A stretch of 64,000 bases of DNA, from contig OZ244984.1 of assembly GCA_965223125.1 (NCBI GenBank), positions 3,100,001 to 3,164,000 of the forward strand. Reading direction: 5' to 3'. Both the position numbers and the translations under genes were made by a program. Shown here in pieces: positions 9,659 through 17,941 of this stretch. A model generated the notes under the pieces. That model was not told the DNA's origin. It made no database searches and saw nothing but the letters and a program-made list of their open reading frames with translations. Positions within the stretch are counted from its first letter, which is position 1; each line of letters begins with the position of its first letter. This DNA comes from Pacificispira sp965223125 (GTDB lineage: Bacteria; Pseudomonadota; Alphaproteobacteria; UBA8366; Aestuariispiraceae).

Positions 9659-9910
9659 CTATCGGTACTGTCGCAACCGTGTGACCCGAAGGCCTCTGAC
9701 GCCGTGGTTTGAAATTATCTGGCGCCATCCATTCAGTTCTTCCGGGGTCAGGTCATATCGTTCGCAGGCTTCCTTTTCACTCAGGACACCCGTGTCAACC
9801 GCCCGAACAACCTGCGCTTTGCGGGAAATGACCCAGCGCTGGGTATCTGCCGGGGGCAGGGCGACTTCTGTTTTATCCGCAGTCTGGTTGTTCTTGCCAT
9901 GTCCTGTCAT
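9659..9910 (-). CDS. sciP: SciP (DUF1153), small CtrA-inhibitory protein
   Basis: SciP binds the cell-cycle regulator CtrA and blocks its activation of target promoters, including flagellar ones, in Caulobacter. The 83-residue product has the typical pattern: LPPADTQRWVISRKAQVVRAV, then a helix-turn-helix-like LSEKEACERYDLTPEELNGW, then a C-terminal GVRGLRVTRLRQYR. The ATG at 9910 is preceded by GGAGC at suitable distance; an in-frame ATG at 9931 has no ribosome site. It lies alone between fliF and flgE. CtrA itself is not in the window, but CtrA-like motifs are. Confidence 0.9.
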   Translation of the reverse strand: MTGHGKNNQTADKTEVALPPADTQRWVISRKAQVVRAVDTGVLSEKEACERYDLTPEELNGWRQIISNHGVRGLRVTRLRQYR

Positions 9911-10032
9911 CGTATCGCGCGCTCCAATCATTCAGGGGGACAAACATTCTCAAGAGCCAGTGTCAGCTCAGAGTCTTAATAAAGAATAAATTTATATAAA
10001 ATTTTATGAAACTTGCAAGAAAAAACTGCCCC

Positions 10033-10066
10033 GGAAACGGAAAAGGCGCGCCCCGAGGGACGCGCC
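10033..10066 (-). terminator. Rho-independent terminator after flgE
   Basis: On the minus strand, GGCGCG (10061-10066) pairs with CGCGCC (10045-10050) around a ten-base loop and is followed by TTTTCCGTTTCC. It lies about 30 bases after the flgE stop and should end the fliK-flgD-flgE transcript. Confidence 0.85.
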
Positions 10067-10096
10067 TGCAACCGAAAGAAGATACGGTATAAGCGA

Positions 10097-11557
10097 TCAG
10101 CGTTTGGCGCGGATCAGTTCGTCAAGCATTTCATCCGCCGTCGTGATGATGCGCGTGTTCGCGGCAAATGCCCGCTGGGTCACGATCAGCTTTGTGAATT
10201 CATCCGCCAGATCGACGGTTGATTGCTCAAGGGAGGCAGATGCGATCAACCCGGCCCCACCAGTATTGGCGATCTTCACGACAGCCTGCCCGGATTTTTC
10301 GGTTTGCGAATAGACATTCCCGCTGCGTGGATTCAATCCGTTCGGATTGTTGAAGGTGACCAGGGGCACCTGGAAAATTTGACGCTGCTCGCCATTGTCG
10401 AACAGGGCGGTGACGACACCGAGTTCGTTCACTGATACAGAGGAGAGGGTGCCAAACTGCTTGCCGTTCTGTTCGACATCGTTCAGCACACTTGTCCCTT
10501 CGAATTGAGAGAGGCCGTTGGCACCCCCGACTGTCCCAAAGTCGATGGCGATGGCGGCGCGGTCATCGGATGTCGCAGCGTTATTGTCGTAATCGATGAC
10601 CAGATCCAGAATGCCGTTTGCTGCATCACCACCTGCAGTGATGTCGCCGCCTGCAAGGTTCGAAACCAGGCTGGCCAGCGTTCCGTTCGCATTGAAGGTT
10701 ATTGTACCGAGAACAGCTCCGTTCGCAATCAGCGCGGTATCGGCAACGCTGTCTGTTTCTTCCCCGCTGCCAGACAGAATTCCATCCGCTGCCGTGCCGC
10801 CCGGCGACCCGTCATCAATACCAATGGCTGCATCATCGTTGGCATCGATATCCACGAGGGATGTTCCTGTGCTGGTCGCGCCTGTTATGGTCCAGGTATT
10901 GGCTGCGGCCCCGGACTTCGTGAAAGTCAGCGTTAGCGTGCGCTGCGCACCCTGACGGTCAAAGATCTGTACCGAAGTATCGAAAGTCCCGCCCGTCGCG
11001 GTCGATGTCTGCAGGTTCGCGTCGAGCAGGATCGAAGTCGTCGGTGAGGGGGAGGCGGACTGGCTGGCGACATTGACCCCGTTCATCGCGGTCAGCACGT
11101 TTGTTACCTCAAATCCGGTATCCGTTGCATTCCGGGGAAAGCCGATCAGATAGAATCCGGCTGTATTGACCAGATTTCCATCCTTGTCGGCGCGGAACTC
11201 CCCAGCACGGGTATAGAAGATATCCCCTGTCGGTTCATATTCCTGCGTCGTGGCATTCAGGGTCACCTGATCTGTCACCGCAAAGAAGCCGTTGCCTGAG
11301 ATCGCAAGATCGGTCGATGCCGTGGAGGCGCCCAGAAGACCCTGGGCATCAATCTCGCGCCCGATGCTGGATTGCACGCCGCCGGATGCGAACAGCGCTT
11401 CGGCCGATTGTGCCGTCACCAGGGTGGAGAACCGGGCACGGTTGACCTTGTATCCGACTGTGTTCACGTTTGCGATATTGTCCGAGATCATTGCCATGGA
11501 CTGGCTTTGCGCGAACAGGCCGGACACGCCGGAACGCAGACCACCGAAAATACTCAT
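10097..11557 (-). CDS. flgE: FlgE, flagellar hook protein
   Basis: FlgE polymerises into the hook. From the ATG at 11557 it is 486 residues. The N-terminus MSIFGGLRSGVSGLFAQSQS and the motif SDNIANVNTVGYK mark the rod/hook/HAP family. The C-terminus ends with the amphipathic coiled coil LIVTQRAFAANTRIITTADEMLDELI. The middle (about 190-300) is rich in Gly, Thr and Asp, the variable surface domain. A strong GAGGAG ribosome site precedes this start; an upstream in-frame ATG ten codons earlier is disfavoured. The gene follows flgD by 85 bases. Confidence 0.96.
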   Translation of the reverse strand: MSIFGGLRSGVSGLFAQSQSMAMISDNIANVNTVGYKVNRARFSTLVTAQSAEALFASGGVQSSIGREIDAQGLLGASTASTDLAISGNGFFAVTDQVTLNATTQEYEPTGDIFYTRAGEFRADKDGNLVNTAGFYLIGFPRNATDTGFEVTNVLTAMNGVNVASQSASPSPTTSILLDANLQTSTATGGTFDTSVQIFDRQGAQRTLTLTFTKSGAAANTWTITGATSTGTSLVDIDANDDAAIGIDDGSPGGTAADGILSGSGEETDSVADTALIANGAVLGTITFNANGTLASLVSNLAGGDITAGGDAANGILDLVIDYDNNAATSDDRAAIAIDFGTVGGANGLSQFEGTSVLNDVEQNGKQFGTLSSVSVNELGVVTALFDNGEQRQIFQVPLVTFNNPNGLNPRSGNVYSQTEKSGQAVVKIANTGGAGLIASASLEQSTVDLADEFTKLIVTQRAFAANTRIITTADEMLDELIRAKR

Positions 11558-11642
11558 CGCCTTACTCCTCCATTCCTCAAAAAGCATCCCACGATGTCAG
11601 ACCCGGCTCAGCAGGTGCATCGTACTGGAGCATGGGCCATCG

Positions 11643-12329
11643 TCAGGCCGGTGTATCTTGTACGCTCAAAACCTTCCCAAGTGGGATCTTGACCGTTCCC
11701 ATCATCAAGGTCGTGACCCCGTTACCAAACTCGACCCCGGTAACGACGCCGTTTGTGGTATAGGTCGCTTCAATTGGCTGCTCGTCTGAATTGATTGCAC
11801 CGATCTGGAAGCTGTACGCTCCGTTCGGCAATGGGTTGCCAAACATGTCCTTTCCGTCCCATGTGACCGTGTGGTCGCCACTTTCCTTTTCGACGGCGGT
11901 TATGAGGCGCACCAGTTCGCCGGTATCGTCGTAGATTTCCAAGCTGGCCGTTTTCGCGGTTTCTGGCAGGTTGTAACCGACCGTGACCGGTTCGCCCTGA
12001 AGATTAACCTCATTGTAATCGGCGGTGATCTTCCGACCCATATAGCTGACGGCATTCGCCGCCTCACTCTGGCGGTTTAATCCGATCAGCTCGTCCAACT
12101 GGCCGCTTTGACGTACCGATTGTTCCACGTCCGCGAACATGACCAACTGATTGGTGAATTCCGTCGTGTCCATCGGTGACAGGGGATCCTGGTTCTGCAA
12201 CTGTGTCGTCAGAATGGTCAGAAAGTTGTCGAAATTATTCGCAAGGCTGCTGAGTGCCGCCGTCTGTTTTTGAGACTGGTTCGGCACATTGGTCGTGGTG
12301 CTCAGCAGAGAATTGATGTCGTTTGCCAT
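11643..12329 (-). CDS. flgD: FlgD, hook-capping protein
   Basis: FlgD is the scaffold that caps the growing hook. The 228 residues include the conserved N-terminal region (ANNFDNFLTILTTQLQNQDPLSPMDTTEFTNQLVMFADVEQ, about 31-71) and a C-terminal FLN-Tudor-like domain with the typical TWDGKDMFGNPLPNGAYSFQI. GAGGAG lies before the ATG. It is placed between fliK (25 bases upstream) and flgE. Confidence 0.96.
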   Translation of the reverse strand: MANDINSLLSTTTNVPNQSQKQTAALSSLANNFDNFLTILTTQLQNQDPLSPMDTTEFTNQLVMFADVEQSVRQSGQLDELIGLNRQSEAANAVSYMGRKITADYNEVNLQGEPVTVGYNLPETAKTASLEIYDDTGELVRLITAVEKESGDHTVTWDGKDMFGNPLPNGAYSFQIGAINSDEQPIEATYTTNGVVTGVEFGNGVTTLMMGTVKIPLGKVLSVQDTPA

Positions 12330-12354
12330 GGTCTATTTCTCCTCGGAGGCTCCC

Positions 12355-13893
12355 TCAGATACGGACGTCGAGACGCCCGTCATTGCTGAAGCCACCGGTT
12401 TCTTCGAAATGAAATCCCGTCTGGAACGGATCATCACCGTCCTCGGTGGAATTCGTGCCGCTGCCATTTCCCTGTGCCGTATCGCCTTCCGATCCGCCGC
12501 CGTCATTCTGGCTCTGCAGGGAAAAGCTCAGACTGCTCTGGTCGAGTTGCAGCCCGGCATCGTTCAGTGACTGGATCAGCGTCCGGGAGTCCTGCCGAAG
12601 CATATCCAGCGTTTCCGGGCGCTCAGCGGAGACGACGGCGGTCATCTTGCCGTCGTGACCCATATCCATCTTTATCTCGACACGCCCCAGTTCCTGCGGG
12701 CGCAGTTGCACCGTGATCCGGTCCTGGCCCTGGGCAAGTCCGCGCTGCACGTTCACCGCCACCTGCTCGGCGATGATATGGGGCGGGACGGGCGGGGGGC
12801 GGGAGGCATTGGTCGCCGGGTTCGTGGCGCTGCGCTGTTGCAGGCTATTGTTCTCACCCAGGGTCGCCGTGCCGCCGGTTGCGCCATCGACAACCATGCT
12901 GCTCTGTGCGGTGCCGGTCAGGGCCGAAAACTGCCCGCCTGTCGTCGCAGCAAGACCCGGAGTAATGGCTGCGCCCTGCGGAAGGTTTGGCTGTGGCGGC
13001 GGCGTGGATTGACTCTTGGCAGCTTCGGCAGCGTCCTGACCCTTGCCCTCCTCGTTGCCCTTACCCGCACCGGTCTGGGCTTTCAGCCTGTTGAAAATGT
13101 TATTGGCACTGCCTTCTGCTTCCGCCGTAGCGAGGCTGTCGGCATCAGCCTGCATTTGCAGCGTCGTGCCGTCGCCCTGCCGCTGGGCCGCATCGGCATT
13201 CACAGCGGCCCGTGCTCCAAGGGTGGATTGTGGCTGGGAGCTTGTGTGACCGCCTTCATCGGTGACCGTGGCGGCAATCTTCTGGGTGCCGGACTTGGCA
13301 GCCTGCTTGGCCTGTTCAAGTACTTCCGGTGTTACGGACTCGCCTTTTGTTACAGTGTTCGCGGCAGTCTGCACAGCAGCCTTGGTGGTCGCATTGGCCT
13401 GATCTGCCCCCGCTTCGGCGGCGGTCTTGCCCGGAGTCCGGGATGTGCCTTCAGTCTGACTGGCCGGATTATTGGTGTTTGCTGCGGTTTGCTGCACACC
13501 TGCCGTCGCGCCGGTTGCCGCCGGGTCGGCAGATTTCGGCTGCGCCTTGTCAGCTGCGGCCGCAGAGGGCGGTGCGCGGCGATCCGATTCCTGCAGATCG
13601 TCGTTCGGATCATAGGGATCGACGCCATTGTCTTTCGGTGCCTGCTCACGTCGGTCGGCTACAGGGCTGCGGCTTGTGTCGGGTTCCGCGCGCTGTGGAA
13701 CGCTCAGTTGCTGGTCCAGCCGGGTGAATACCATATTCCCGGACAAACGCCCCTTGAGCATCTGTGAGAAACTGGTTTCGACAGCCGCCGCATCCGGGGT
13801 GTCGGTCTTTCCTTCACGATCCTCATCGCGGCTGCGGGCCTGTGCGGCAGCGAACACATCCAGGTTCTTGTCATTAACAGAGCTTACGGACAT
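12355..13893 (-). CDS. fliK: FliK, hook-length control protein
   Basis: FliK is secreted during hook growth and switches export specificity when the hook reaches its length. The 512-residue protein has a long disordered N-terminal part rich in Ala, Gln, Thr and Asp. The C-terminal Flg_hook domain (about 385-465) contains ITVQLRPQELGRVEIKMDM and MTAVVSAERPETLDMLR, the family hallmark. A GGAGACGC ribosome site precedes the start. A sigma54 promoter sits about 35 bases upstream, and the gene leads the fliK-flgD-flgE operon. Confidence 0.94.
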   Translation of the reverse strand: MSVSSVNDKNLDVFAAAQARSRDEDREGKTDTPDAAAVETSFSQMLKGRLSGNMVFTRLDQQLSVPQRAEPDTSRSPVADRREQAPKDNGVDPYDPNDDLQESDRRAPPSAAAADKAQPKSADPAATGATAGVQQTAANTNNPASQTEGTSRTPGKTAAEAGADQANATTKAAVQTAANTVTKGESVTPEVLEQAKQAAKSGTQKIAATVTDEGGHTSSQPQSTLGARAAVNADAAQRQGDGTTLQMQADADSLATAEAEGSANNIFNRLKAQTGAGKGNEEGKGQDAAEAAKSQSTPPPQPNLPQGAAITPGLAATTGGQFSALTGTAQSSMVVDGATGGTATLGENNSLQQRSATNPATNASRPPPVPPHIIAEQVAVNVQRGLAQGQDRITVQLRPQELGRVEIKMDMGHDGKMTAVVSAERPETLDMLRQDSRTLIQSLNDAGLQLDQSSLSFSLQSQNDGGGSEGDTAQGNGSGTNSTEDGDDPFQTGFHFEETGGFSNDGRLDVRI

Positions 13894-13927
13894 TGAGCGT
13901 CTCCAGTGTCAATTCTGCCTGGAGAAC

Positions 13928-13943
13928 AGCAATAGTCGGGCCA
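13928..13943 (-). promoter_or_regulatory. Sigma54 promoter of fliK-flgD-flgE
   Basis: The minus strand reads TGGCCCGACTATTGCT, with the invariant GG and GC separated by exactly ten bases. Only the A of TGGCAC deviates in the -24 box. The predicted transcription start near 13917 leaves a short leader before the fliK ATG at 13893. Confidence 0.8.
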
Positions 13944-14162
13944 ATTTGGCTGGTGTGTCGTAACTGTATGAAGATATTGTAGTTTTAGGGATGGCGCTTG
14001 ATCGGCATCAGTACCCGGAATGGTGTCTCGGCAGTTTCATCCAGGATGATTGCGCCATGATGGGGAATCTTCTGCCGCATTGTGTTCCGGGCATATGGGC
14101 ATGACCATGCGCCGGGTGAGTAGGCCCGGTCGAGACACGACATTGAATTACCGTAGTAACGC

Positions 14163-14588
14163 TCAGATCGAAGTATCGAATGCGCGGGATTCGGGACTTC
14201 TCGACGATACGATATTGTCGACCTGACTTTGCAGGAACGTGATCAGGTTTTCCGAGGGAATGCGCCGCAGCACTTCTTCCGTATTCGGCAGCAGGATCTC
14301 TAGGAAGACGACATCCGTCTCAGCATCGAAGCCAAGTCGGGCCTTCAGGCCCTGGATCTGCAATTCCTGAAGTGACGAGACGCCTTGTTCTCGAACGGAC
14401 CGTTCCTGGCGGCGCAGCGCATCTTCTTCGCGGGTGTTCGTTTCTGCAGGTTCCGTTGCCGCGGTGACGACATTGTCAGGCACATTCTGCACCGTCGTGG
14501 TCGCCCCGGCCTGACTGGTCGCATTCGGCGCAGACTGGCTCTGGCTGTTCTGTTGCAGCGGTAATTGGGGGGTAAGATTGACGTCCAT
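14163..14588 (-). CDS. FlaG-like flagellar protein
   Basis: The 141-residue product has a low-complexity N-terminal half (Gln, Ser, Thr and Ala to about residue 55), a short helical stretch, and a C-terminal domain at about 85-130. The line FDAETDVVFLEILLPNTEEVLRRIPSENL fits the FlaG pattern of a two-strand motif followed by V.RQIP. FlaG proteins are associated with filament and hook-associated protein genes, but their function is unclear. GAGGAGG precedes the ATG. It is divergent from flbT. The family call is by pattern only. Confidence 0.6.
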   Translation of the reverse strand: MDVNLTPQLPLQQNSQSQSAPNATSQAGATTTVQNVPDNVVTAATEPAETNTREEDALRRQERSVREQGVSSLQELQIQGLKARLGFDAETDVVFLEILLPNTEEVLRRIPSENLITFLQSQVDNIVSSRSPESRAFDTSI

Positions 14589-14839
14589 TTCTAGCCTCCT
14601 CGACAGCTTCTGCTGTCGCGTTCATGGTCCATTTCGTATCCAAGGCCGTCCTCGGATACACTTCATGCATGAGACCACAAGTGGCAATATGGCAAAATTT
14701 GTCGAAAAATGCAAGACTATCCAATCATGCTGCGGGTTTGCGTCCGTTCATCTCTGGTGTACATGATGGAAGAATGATTTTGGGTTGTCGTGTGGGACCG
14801 CAATCGGATTCCCGTCGATGTCAGGATGAAGGATCGATC

Positions 14840-15295
14840 ATGCCGCTGCGCATCAAACTACCCTCCAAGGAGCGGATCATTATTAATGGTGCGGTATTGG
14901 AAAATGCCGGGGAGGCCACGACGATCACCCTTTTAAATCGCGCTGACGTGCTGCGTCGCAAGGAAGTGATGAGCGAATCCGATGCGCAGAGTCCGGCGCG
15001 GCGGGTCTACTACATGCTGCAATGCGCTTATATGTTTGAAGATGACCGCCCCCGATATCGACAGATGGCCCTCGAATTGCTGAACCAGTACGAACTTGCC
15101 GCACCGAGTTCGAGGGAGATTGCCGAGAAGATCCGTACCGAAATCTCGGCTGGGCGGCTCTATAATGCGCTACGGGCTTCGCATCCGCTGATCGAACATG
15201 AGACGGAGCGGTTCAAGAGTCTTGGTCTATGGCCCGGGCTTGAAGAAGACGGCATGGATGACGAATTGGACACTGTGGAATCCGAAGAGATTTAG
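14840..15295 (+). CDS. flbT: FlbT, flagellin post-transcriptional regulator
   Basis: FlbT controls flagellin mRNA stability and translation, acting on the 5' leader in Caulobacter, opposite in effect to FlaF. The 151 residues begin MPLRIKLPSKERIIINGAVL, and RRVYYMLQCAYMF and the long helical C-terminal half are typical of the family. AAGGA precedes the ATG at 14840; longer in-frame starts upstream would add unrelated sequence. Here it lies on the strand opposite flaF, about 3 kb before flagellin, rather than as a direct pair. Confidence 0.93.
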   Translation: MPLRIKLPSKERIIINGAVLENAGEATTITLLNRADVLRRKEVMSESDAQSPARRVYYMLQCAYMFEDDRPRYRQMALELLNQYELAAPSSREIAEKIRTEISAGRLYNALRASHPLIEHETERFKSLGLWPGLEEDGMDDELDTVESEEI

Positions 15296-15303
15296 ACGAG
15301 AGT

Positions 15304-15987
15304 CTATGGTGCGATCCGGGTATAGACCCAGTTGAAGGCGCGGATCCGCCGGTCGAGTTCTGCCGGGGCAATATCGCCGGGAACTTCACGCATTGCATCG
15401 AATTGCGACTGGGTAGTCTTGGGGCCGCTCCATTTCTCCCCGTTCCCGATAAGCGGGCGGCTTAATGTCGCCAGAGCCACCGTATTGGCCAGGAACAGTC
15501 GCGCCAACCTCTGATAGGCAAAAATCGCGATATCCGCGGCGGTATCGAAATGCATGCTTGGAAACCGCTCGCAGTCGAGGATTTCGCCCTCGTCGACCCG
15601 CGCGATCATGCGATGGAAGGTCACGCCGAACTGCGATGCCCTGGCATAGCAGGCAAAGGCGGAGGGCCTGTTGCCGGGATATTCCGGCGGCCCCGGATGA
15701 AAATTATAAGCCCCGCCAGGGAAATGGGTAAGGTATTCCTTCGCAACCACGATGGCAGTGGAAAATCCTATCAGCCGCGCCCGACCGGAAAGCAGAGGCA
15801 GGGCGTTTCCAATATCGACATGGGTTCCGGCATGGGTAATGGAAAGCGTGCGGTTGGCACGATGCAGGGCGGCAGCGCAGAAGGCGGCTTCCGGGGCCTT
15901 CATCAGCAGAACGATATCGATGGGATGCCGCGCCGATATCGGATCGGGCGGGGGTGAATGCGTGTCGGCGGGACCGCTTCCGCTCAC
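15304..15987 (-). CDS. Formyltransferase-family protein coupled to flaF
   Basis: The 227-residue protein belongs to the formyl-transferase N-domain family (methionyl-tRNA or sugar N-formyltransferases). Residues Asn95 and His97 in YNFHPGPPEYPGNRP and Asp132 in ARVDEGEIL match the catalytic Asn-His-Asp set that uses N10-formyl-tetrahydrofolate. It is too short for a full tRNA formyltransferase. It starts with GTG, overlapping the flaF stop as GTGA, so translation is coupled. A role in flagellin or sugar modification is inferred from location only; the substrate is unknown. Confidence 0.7.
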   Translation of the reverse strand: MSGSGPADTHSPPPDPISARHPIDIVLLMKAPEAAFCAAALHRANRTLSITHAGTHVDIGNALPLLSGRARLIGFSTAIVVAKEYLTHFPGGAYNFHPGPPEYPGNRPSAFACYARASQFGVTFHRMIARVDEGEILDCERFPSMHFDTAADIAIFAYQRLARLFLANTVALATLSRPLIGNGEKWSGPKTTQSQFDAMREVPGDIAPAELDRRIRAFNWVYTRIAP

Positions 15988-16517
15988 GCCTCTCGGGTGG
16001 TTTTGGCCGCAGCCCCCGCCGATGAATCGGCTGTTGTCTGTGCCGGGGTGCTAGAAGGGGCATCGGTAGGTTGGTCTGGAGCGGGTGGGGCGGGGTTCAA
16101 TCCATACATTTCCGCATACTCGCGGCGCAGACGTTCGGTCTCCTGCGGGTCATCGGATGGGCTGCCCAGAAGTCCGGCACCAATCTGGCGGTTGATATTG
16201 ACAAGAACCTGCAATTTGGCTGCCACCGGCGTGCCGATCAGTTCGGCGGAGCGTTTGTCGATGAAGTTCGTCAGGCTGAGAAGGTTTTCACGGATTGCCT
16301 GCGGGGTCTGGCAATCCGGATCGACCAGTTCGGCCTGAAAGATCGTCCAGACACGCCAGTTCAGGCGCACCACGTTCTGAATGCCTGCCAAGTCATCAGG
16401 ATTGCGCGCGGCTTCATCCAGCCTTCGGGCTAGTTCAACGAGGGCATACCCCTCCGCCGCCTGGGGGGGAGCATTGTCGAGCGCGGCGCGCTGCTGGCTG
16501 GCGTATGGATTTGACAT
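15984..16517 (-). CDS. flaF: FlaF, flagellin synthesis/assembly regulator
   Basis: FlaF is required for flagellin translation and secretion in alphaproteobacteria and acts with FlbT. The first 115 residues match the family: MSNPYASQQRAALDN, ALVELARRLDEAAR, VVRLNWRVWTIFQAEL, NLLSLTNFIDKRS. The C-terminal 50 residues (PAPPAPDQPTDAPSSTP and on) are a Pro/Ala/Thr-rich extension, making the protein (177 residues) longer than usual. The ATG at 16517 fits the family; the open frame extends further upstream without similarity. It overlaps the formyltransferase downstream. Confidence 0.9.
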   Translation of the reverse strand: MSNPYASQQRAALDNAPPQAAEGYALVELARRLDEAARNPDDLAGIQNVVRLNWRVWTIFQAELVDPDCQTPQAIRENLLSLTNFIDKRSAELIGTPVAAKLQVLVNINRQIGAGLLGSPSDDPQETERLRREYAEMYGLNPAPPAPDQPTDAPSSTPAQTTADSSAGAAAKTTREA

Positions 16518-16618
16518 GCAGACCGTTTCTCTTTCAAAGGGCTCCGTTCCTTCTTCACGCACGGAGCATACAGCGTTTGGGCGACACAATCCAACTGTGT
16601 CAGTCTACCGACCAATGG

Positions 16619-16633
16619 TAAAGTTAGAGTTAA
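16619..16633. promoter_or_regulatory. CtrA-like box upstream of flaF
   Basis: The plus strand reads TAAA-GTTAGAG-TTAA followed by C, one mismatch from the CtrA consensus TTAA-N7-TTAAC. It lies about 100 bases upstream of the flaF start. SciP, a CtrA partner, is encoded in the window. The call is by motif only. Confidence 0.45.
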
Positions 16634-16651
16634 CGGAGCCGGTATCCAGAA

Positions 16652-17689
16652 TTACCGCAGGAAGTTTACCAGTGACAACTGGCTTTGTCGGGCGATTGTC
16701 GTGTAGGAGGCTTCCAACTGGGTCTGGAGGGATGAAATCCGCACTGCGACTTCAGCCTCGTCCGCGACGGTCAGATCAGTCAGGGCATCGGTCGAAATGG
16801 TAATGAATCCCTGGTGGATTTCCTTGGTGCGTGACAGTTCGTTGATGACGGTGCCGTTGCTGGCCTGCAACTGGCGCAACTGAATGCGGGCATTGTCCAG
16901 CGCATTGCGAGCCTCTCCCAGGAATTCCTCACGCTCCGGCTCGGTCAAACCGGTCTGTGCGGCTGATTTCAACCGCAGTAAGCCCTCCACGACATTCTGG
17001 AATGCTTCTTCTGTCGCTGTCAGGGTATAGGTGACCGGCTGGGAGTCGTTGATGGTTACCTTCATGCGCTCATAGGCATTCGAATTTACGGTATTCGCGC
17101 CACCAAAACTCGTATGATATGACTCGACGGTGTTTGCACCGCCCTGGTCTATTGTATGCTGCGGGATTGTATCACCGGTTTCGATCACATTCGCGGGAGC
17201 CGGTGCGGAGCCAAGGTCATTCGTGGTGTAGAGCGACAGCGTGCGCAGATCCCGCACCGGGGCATCGCTGAAATTGGTACCTGCGAAGATGAAGCGGTCA
17301 CCCAGCTTGATATTCAGGTTCGCTTCGACTTCCAGCATGAAATTGTTGGCAAGTGACGTTGTCGTGGTTTCGAACGTGTCATCCTGGCTGGATAATGGTT
17401 CGGCGGCATTCAAGGCATCCGAGGCGACTTCGATCAGACGCTCCAGAATCGCGTCATAGGAAAGTGCGGTGCTTTCTGTGATATCGATTGTCCTGATATA
17501 GGCCTGTCTGGCCTCAATATCCTTGCGGAGGTCGACGATACGGGTGGAATCCTTGCCGTAGAACTTCAACTCCTGGAAATTCTGGCCGGTGGACAAAGAA
17601 TAGTTCAACTGACTGAGCCGACTTCTGTTCTGGCTCAGGATCATCAGGTTCTGGTTTAGTATTCCGGTTGCGCTGACACGGCTTACCAT
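16652..17689 (-). CDS. flgL: FlgL, hook-filament junction protein (HAP3)
   Basis: FlgL joins the hook-associated protein FlgK to the filament. The 345 residues have flagellin-like terminal helices: N-terminal LMILSQNRSRLSQLNYSLST and C-terminal VADEAEVAVRISSLQTQLEASYTTIARQSQLSLVNFLR, with GDRFIFAGTNFSDAPV in the middle. It is separate from flgK (about 17 kb away) and lies head-to-head with the flagellin gene. A sigma54 promoter precedes it. Confidence 0.93.
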   Translation of the reverse strand: MVSRVSATGILNQNLMILSQNRSRLSQLNYSLSTGQNFQELKFYGKDSTRIVDLRKDIEARQAYIRTIDITESTALSYDAILERLIEVASDALNAAEPLSSQDDTFETTTTSLANNFMLEVEANLNIKLGDRFIFAGTNFSDAPVRDLRTLSLYTTNDLGSAPAPANVIETGDTIPQHTIDQGGANTVESYHTSFGGANTVNSNAYERMKVTINDSQPVTYTLTATEEAFQNVVEGLLRLKSAAQTGLTEPEREEFLGEARNALDNARIQLRQLQASNGTVINELSRTKEIHQGFITISTDALTDLTVADEAEVAVRISSLQTQLEASYTTIARQSQLSLVNFLR

Positions 17690-17766
17690 GGTGGATATCC
17701 TTTCTTTCGGCTCTGTTTTATGCTTTCCGCTTCTGCGGGTCGCTCAGCAGGGCCCGAGAAGAGTGA

Positions 17767-17782
17767 AGCAATCCACATGCCA
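17767..17782 (-). promoter_or_regulatory. Sigma54 promoter of flgL
   Basis: The minus strand reads TGGCATGTGGATTGCT, a near-consensus -24/-12 element with the ten-base GG-to-GC spacing. The predicted start near 17756 leaves a leader of about 67 bases before flgL. Confidence 0.85.
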
Positions 17783-17835
17783 AACACTTGATCAGAAAAT
17801 TTCAGTGTGATTCATCCGCGCTGTGAAATTAGCTA

Positions 17836-17864
17836 TTGACAAGCTTAATGTGTCTCCATATTTT
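17836..17864 (+). promoter_or_regulatory. Sigma70-type promoter of the flagellin gene
   Basis: TTGACA (17836-17841) and TATTTT (17859-17864) are separated by 17 bases. The predicted leader of about 70 bases contains CGTCT...AGACG, able to form a small hairpin, before the AAAGGA ribosome site. No correctly spaced sigma54 element was found. The leader is a plausible FlbT target. Confidence 0.6.
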
Positions 17865-17941
17865 CGGCACTGTTCGGTTGAACCGTTCCGTCTCGCAGAA
17901 GCAAGACGTCATATACTGGCCATCCAGAAAGGACCTTAGCC

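Noticed and set aside
12003..12012. TTAACC motif as a CtrA site
   Set aside because: It lies inside the flgD coding region with no promoter role.
12655..13767. Long plus-strand open frame opposite fliK
   Set aside because: Antisense shadow of a GC-rich low-complexity gene; fliK on the other strand has clear domain evidence.
17862..17880. Possible sigma54 promoter before flagellin (CGGCAC and TTGA)
   Set aside because: The GG-to-GC spacing is wrong and there is no GC at the -12 position.
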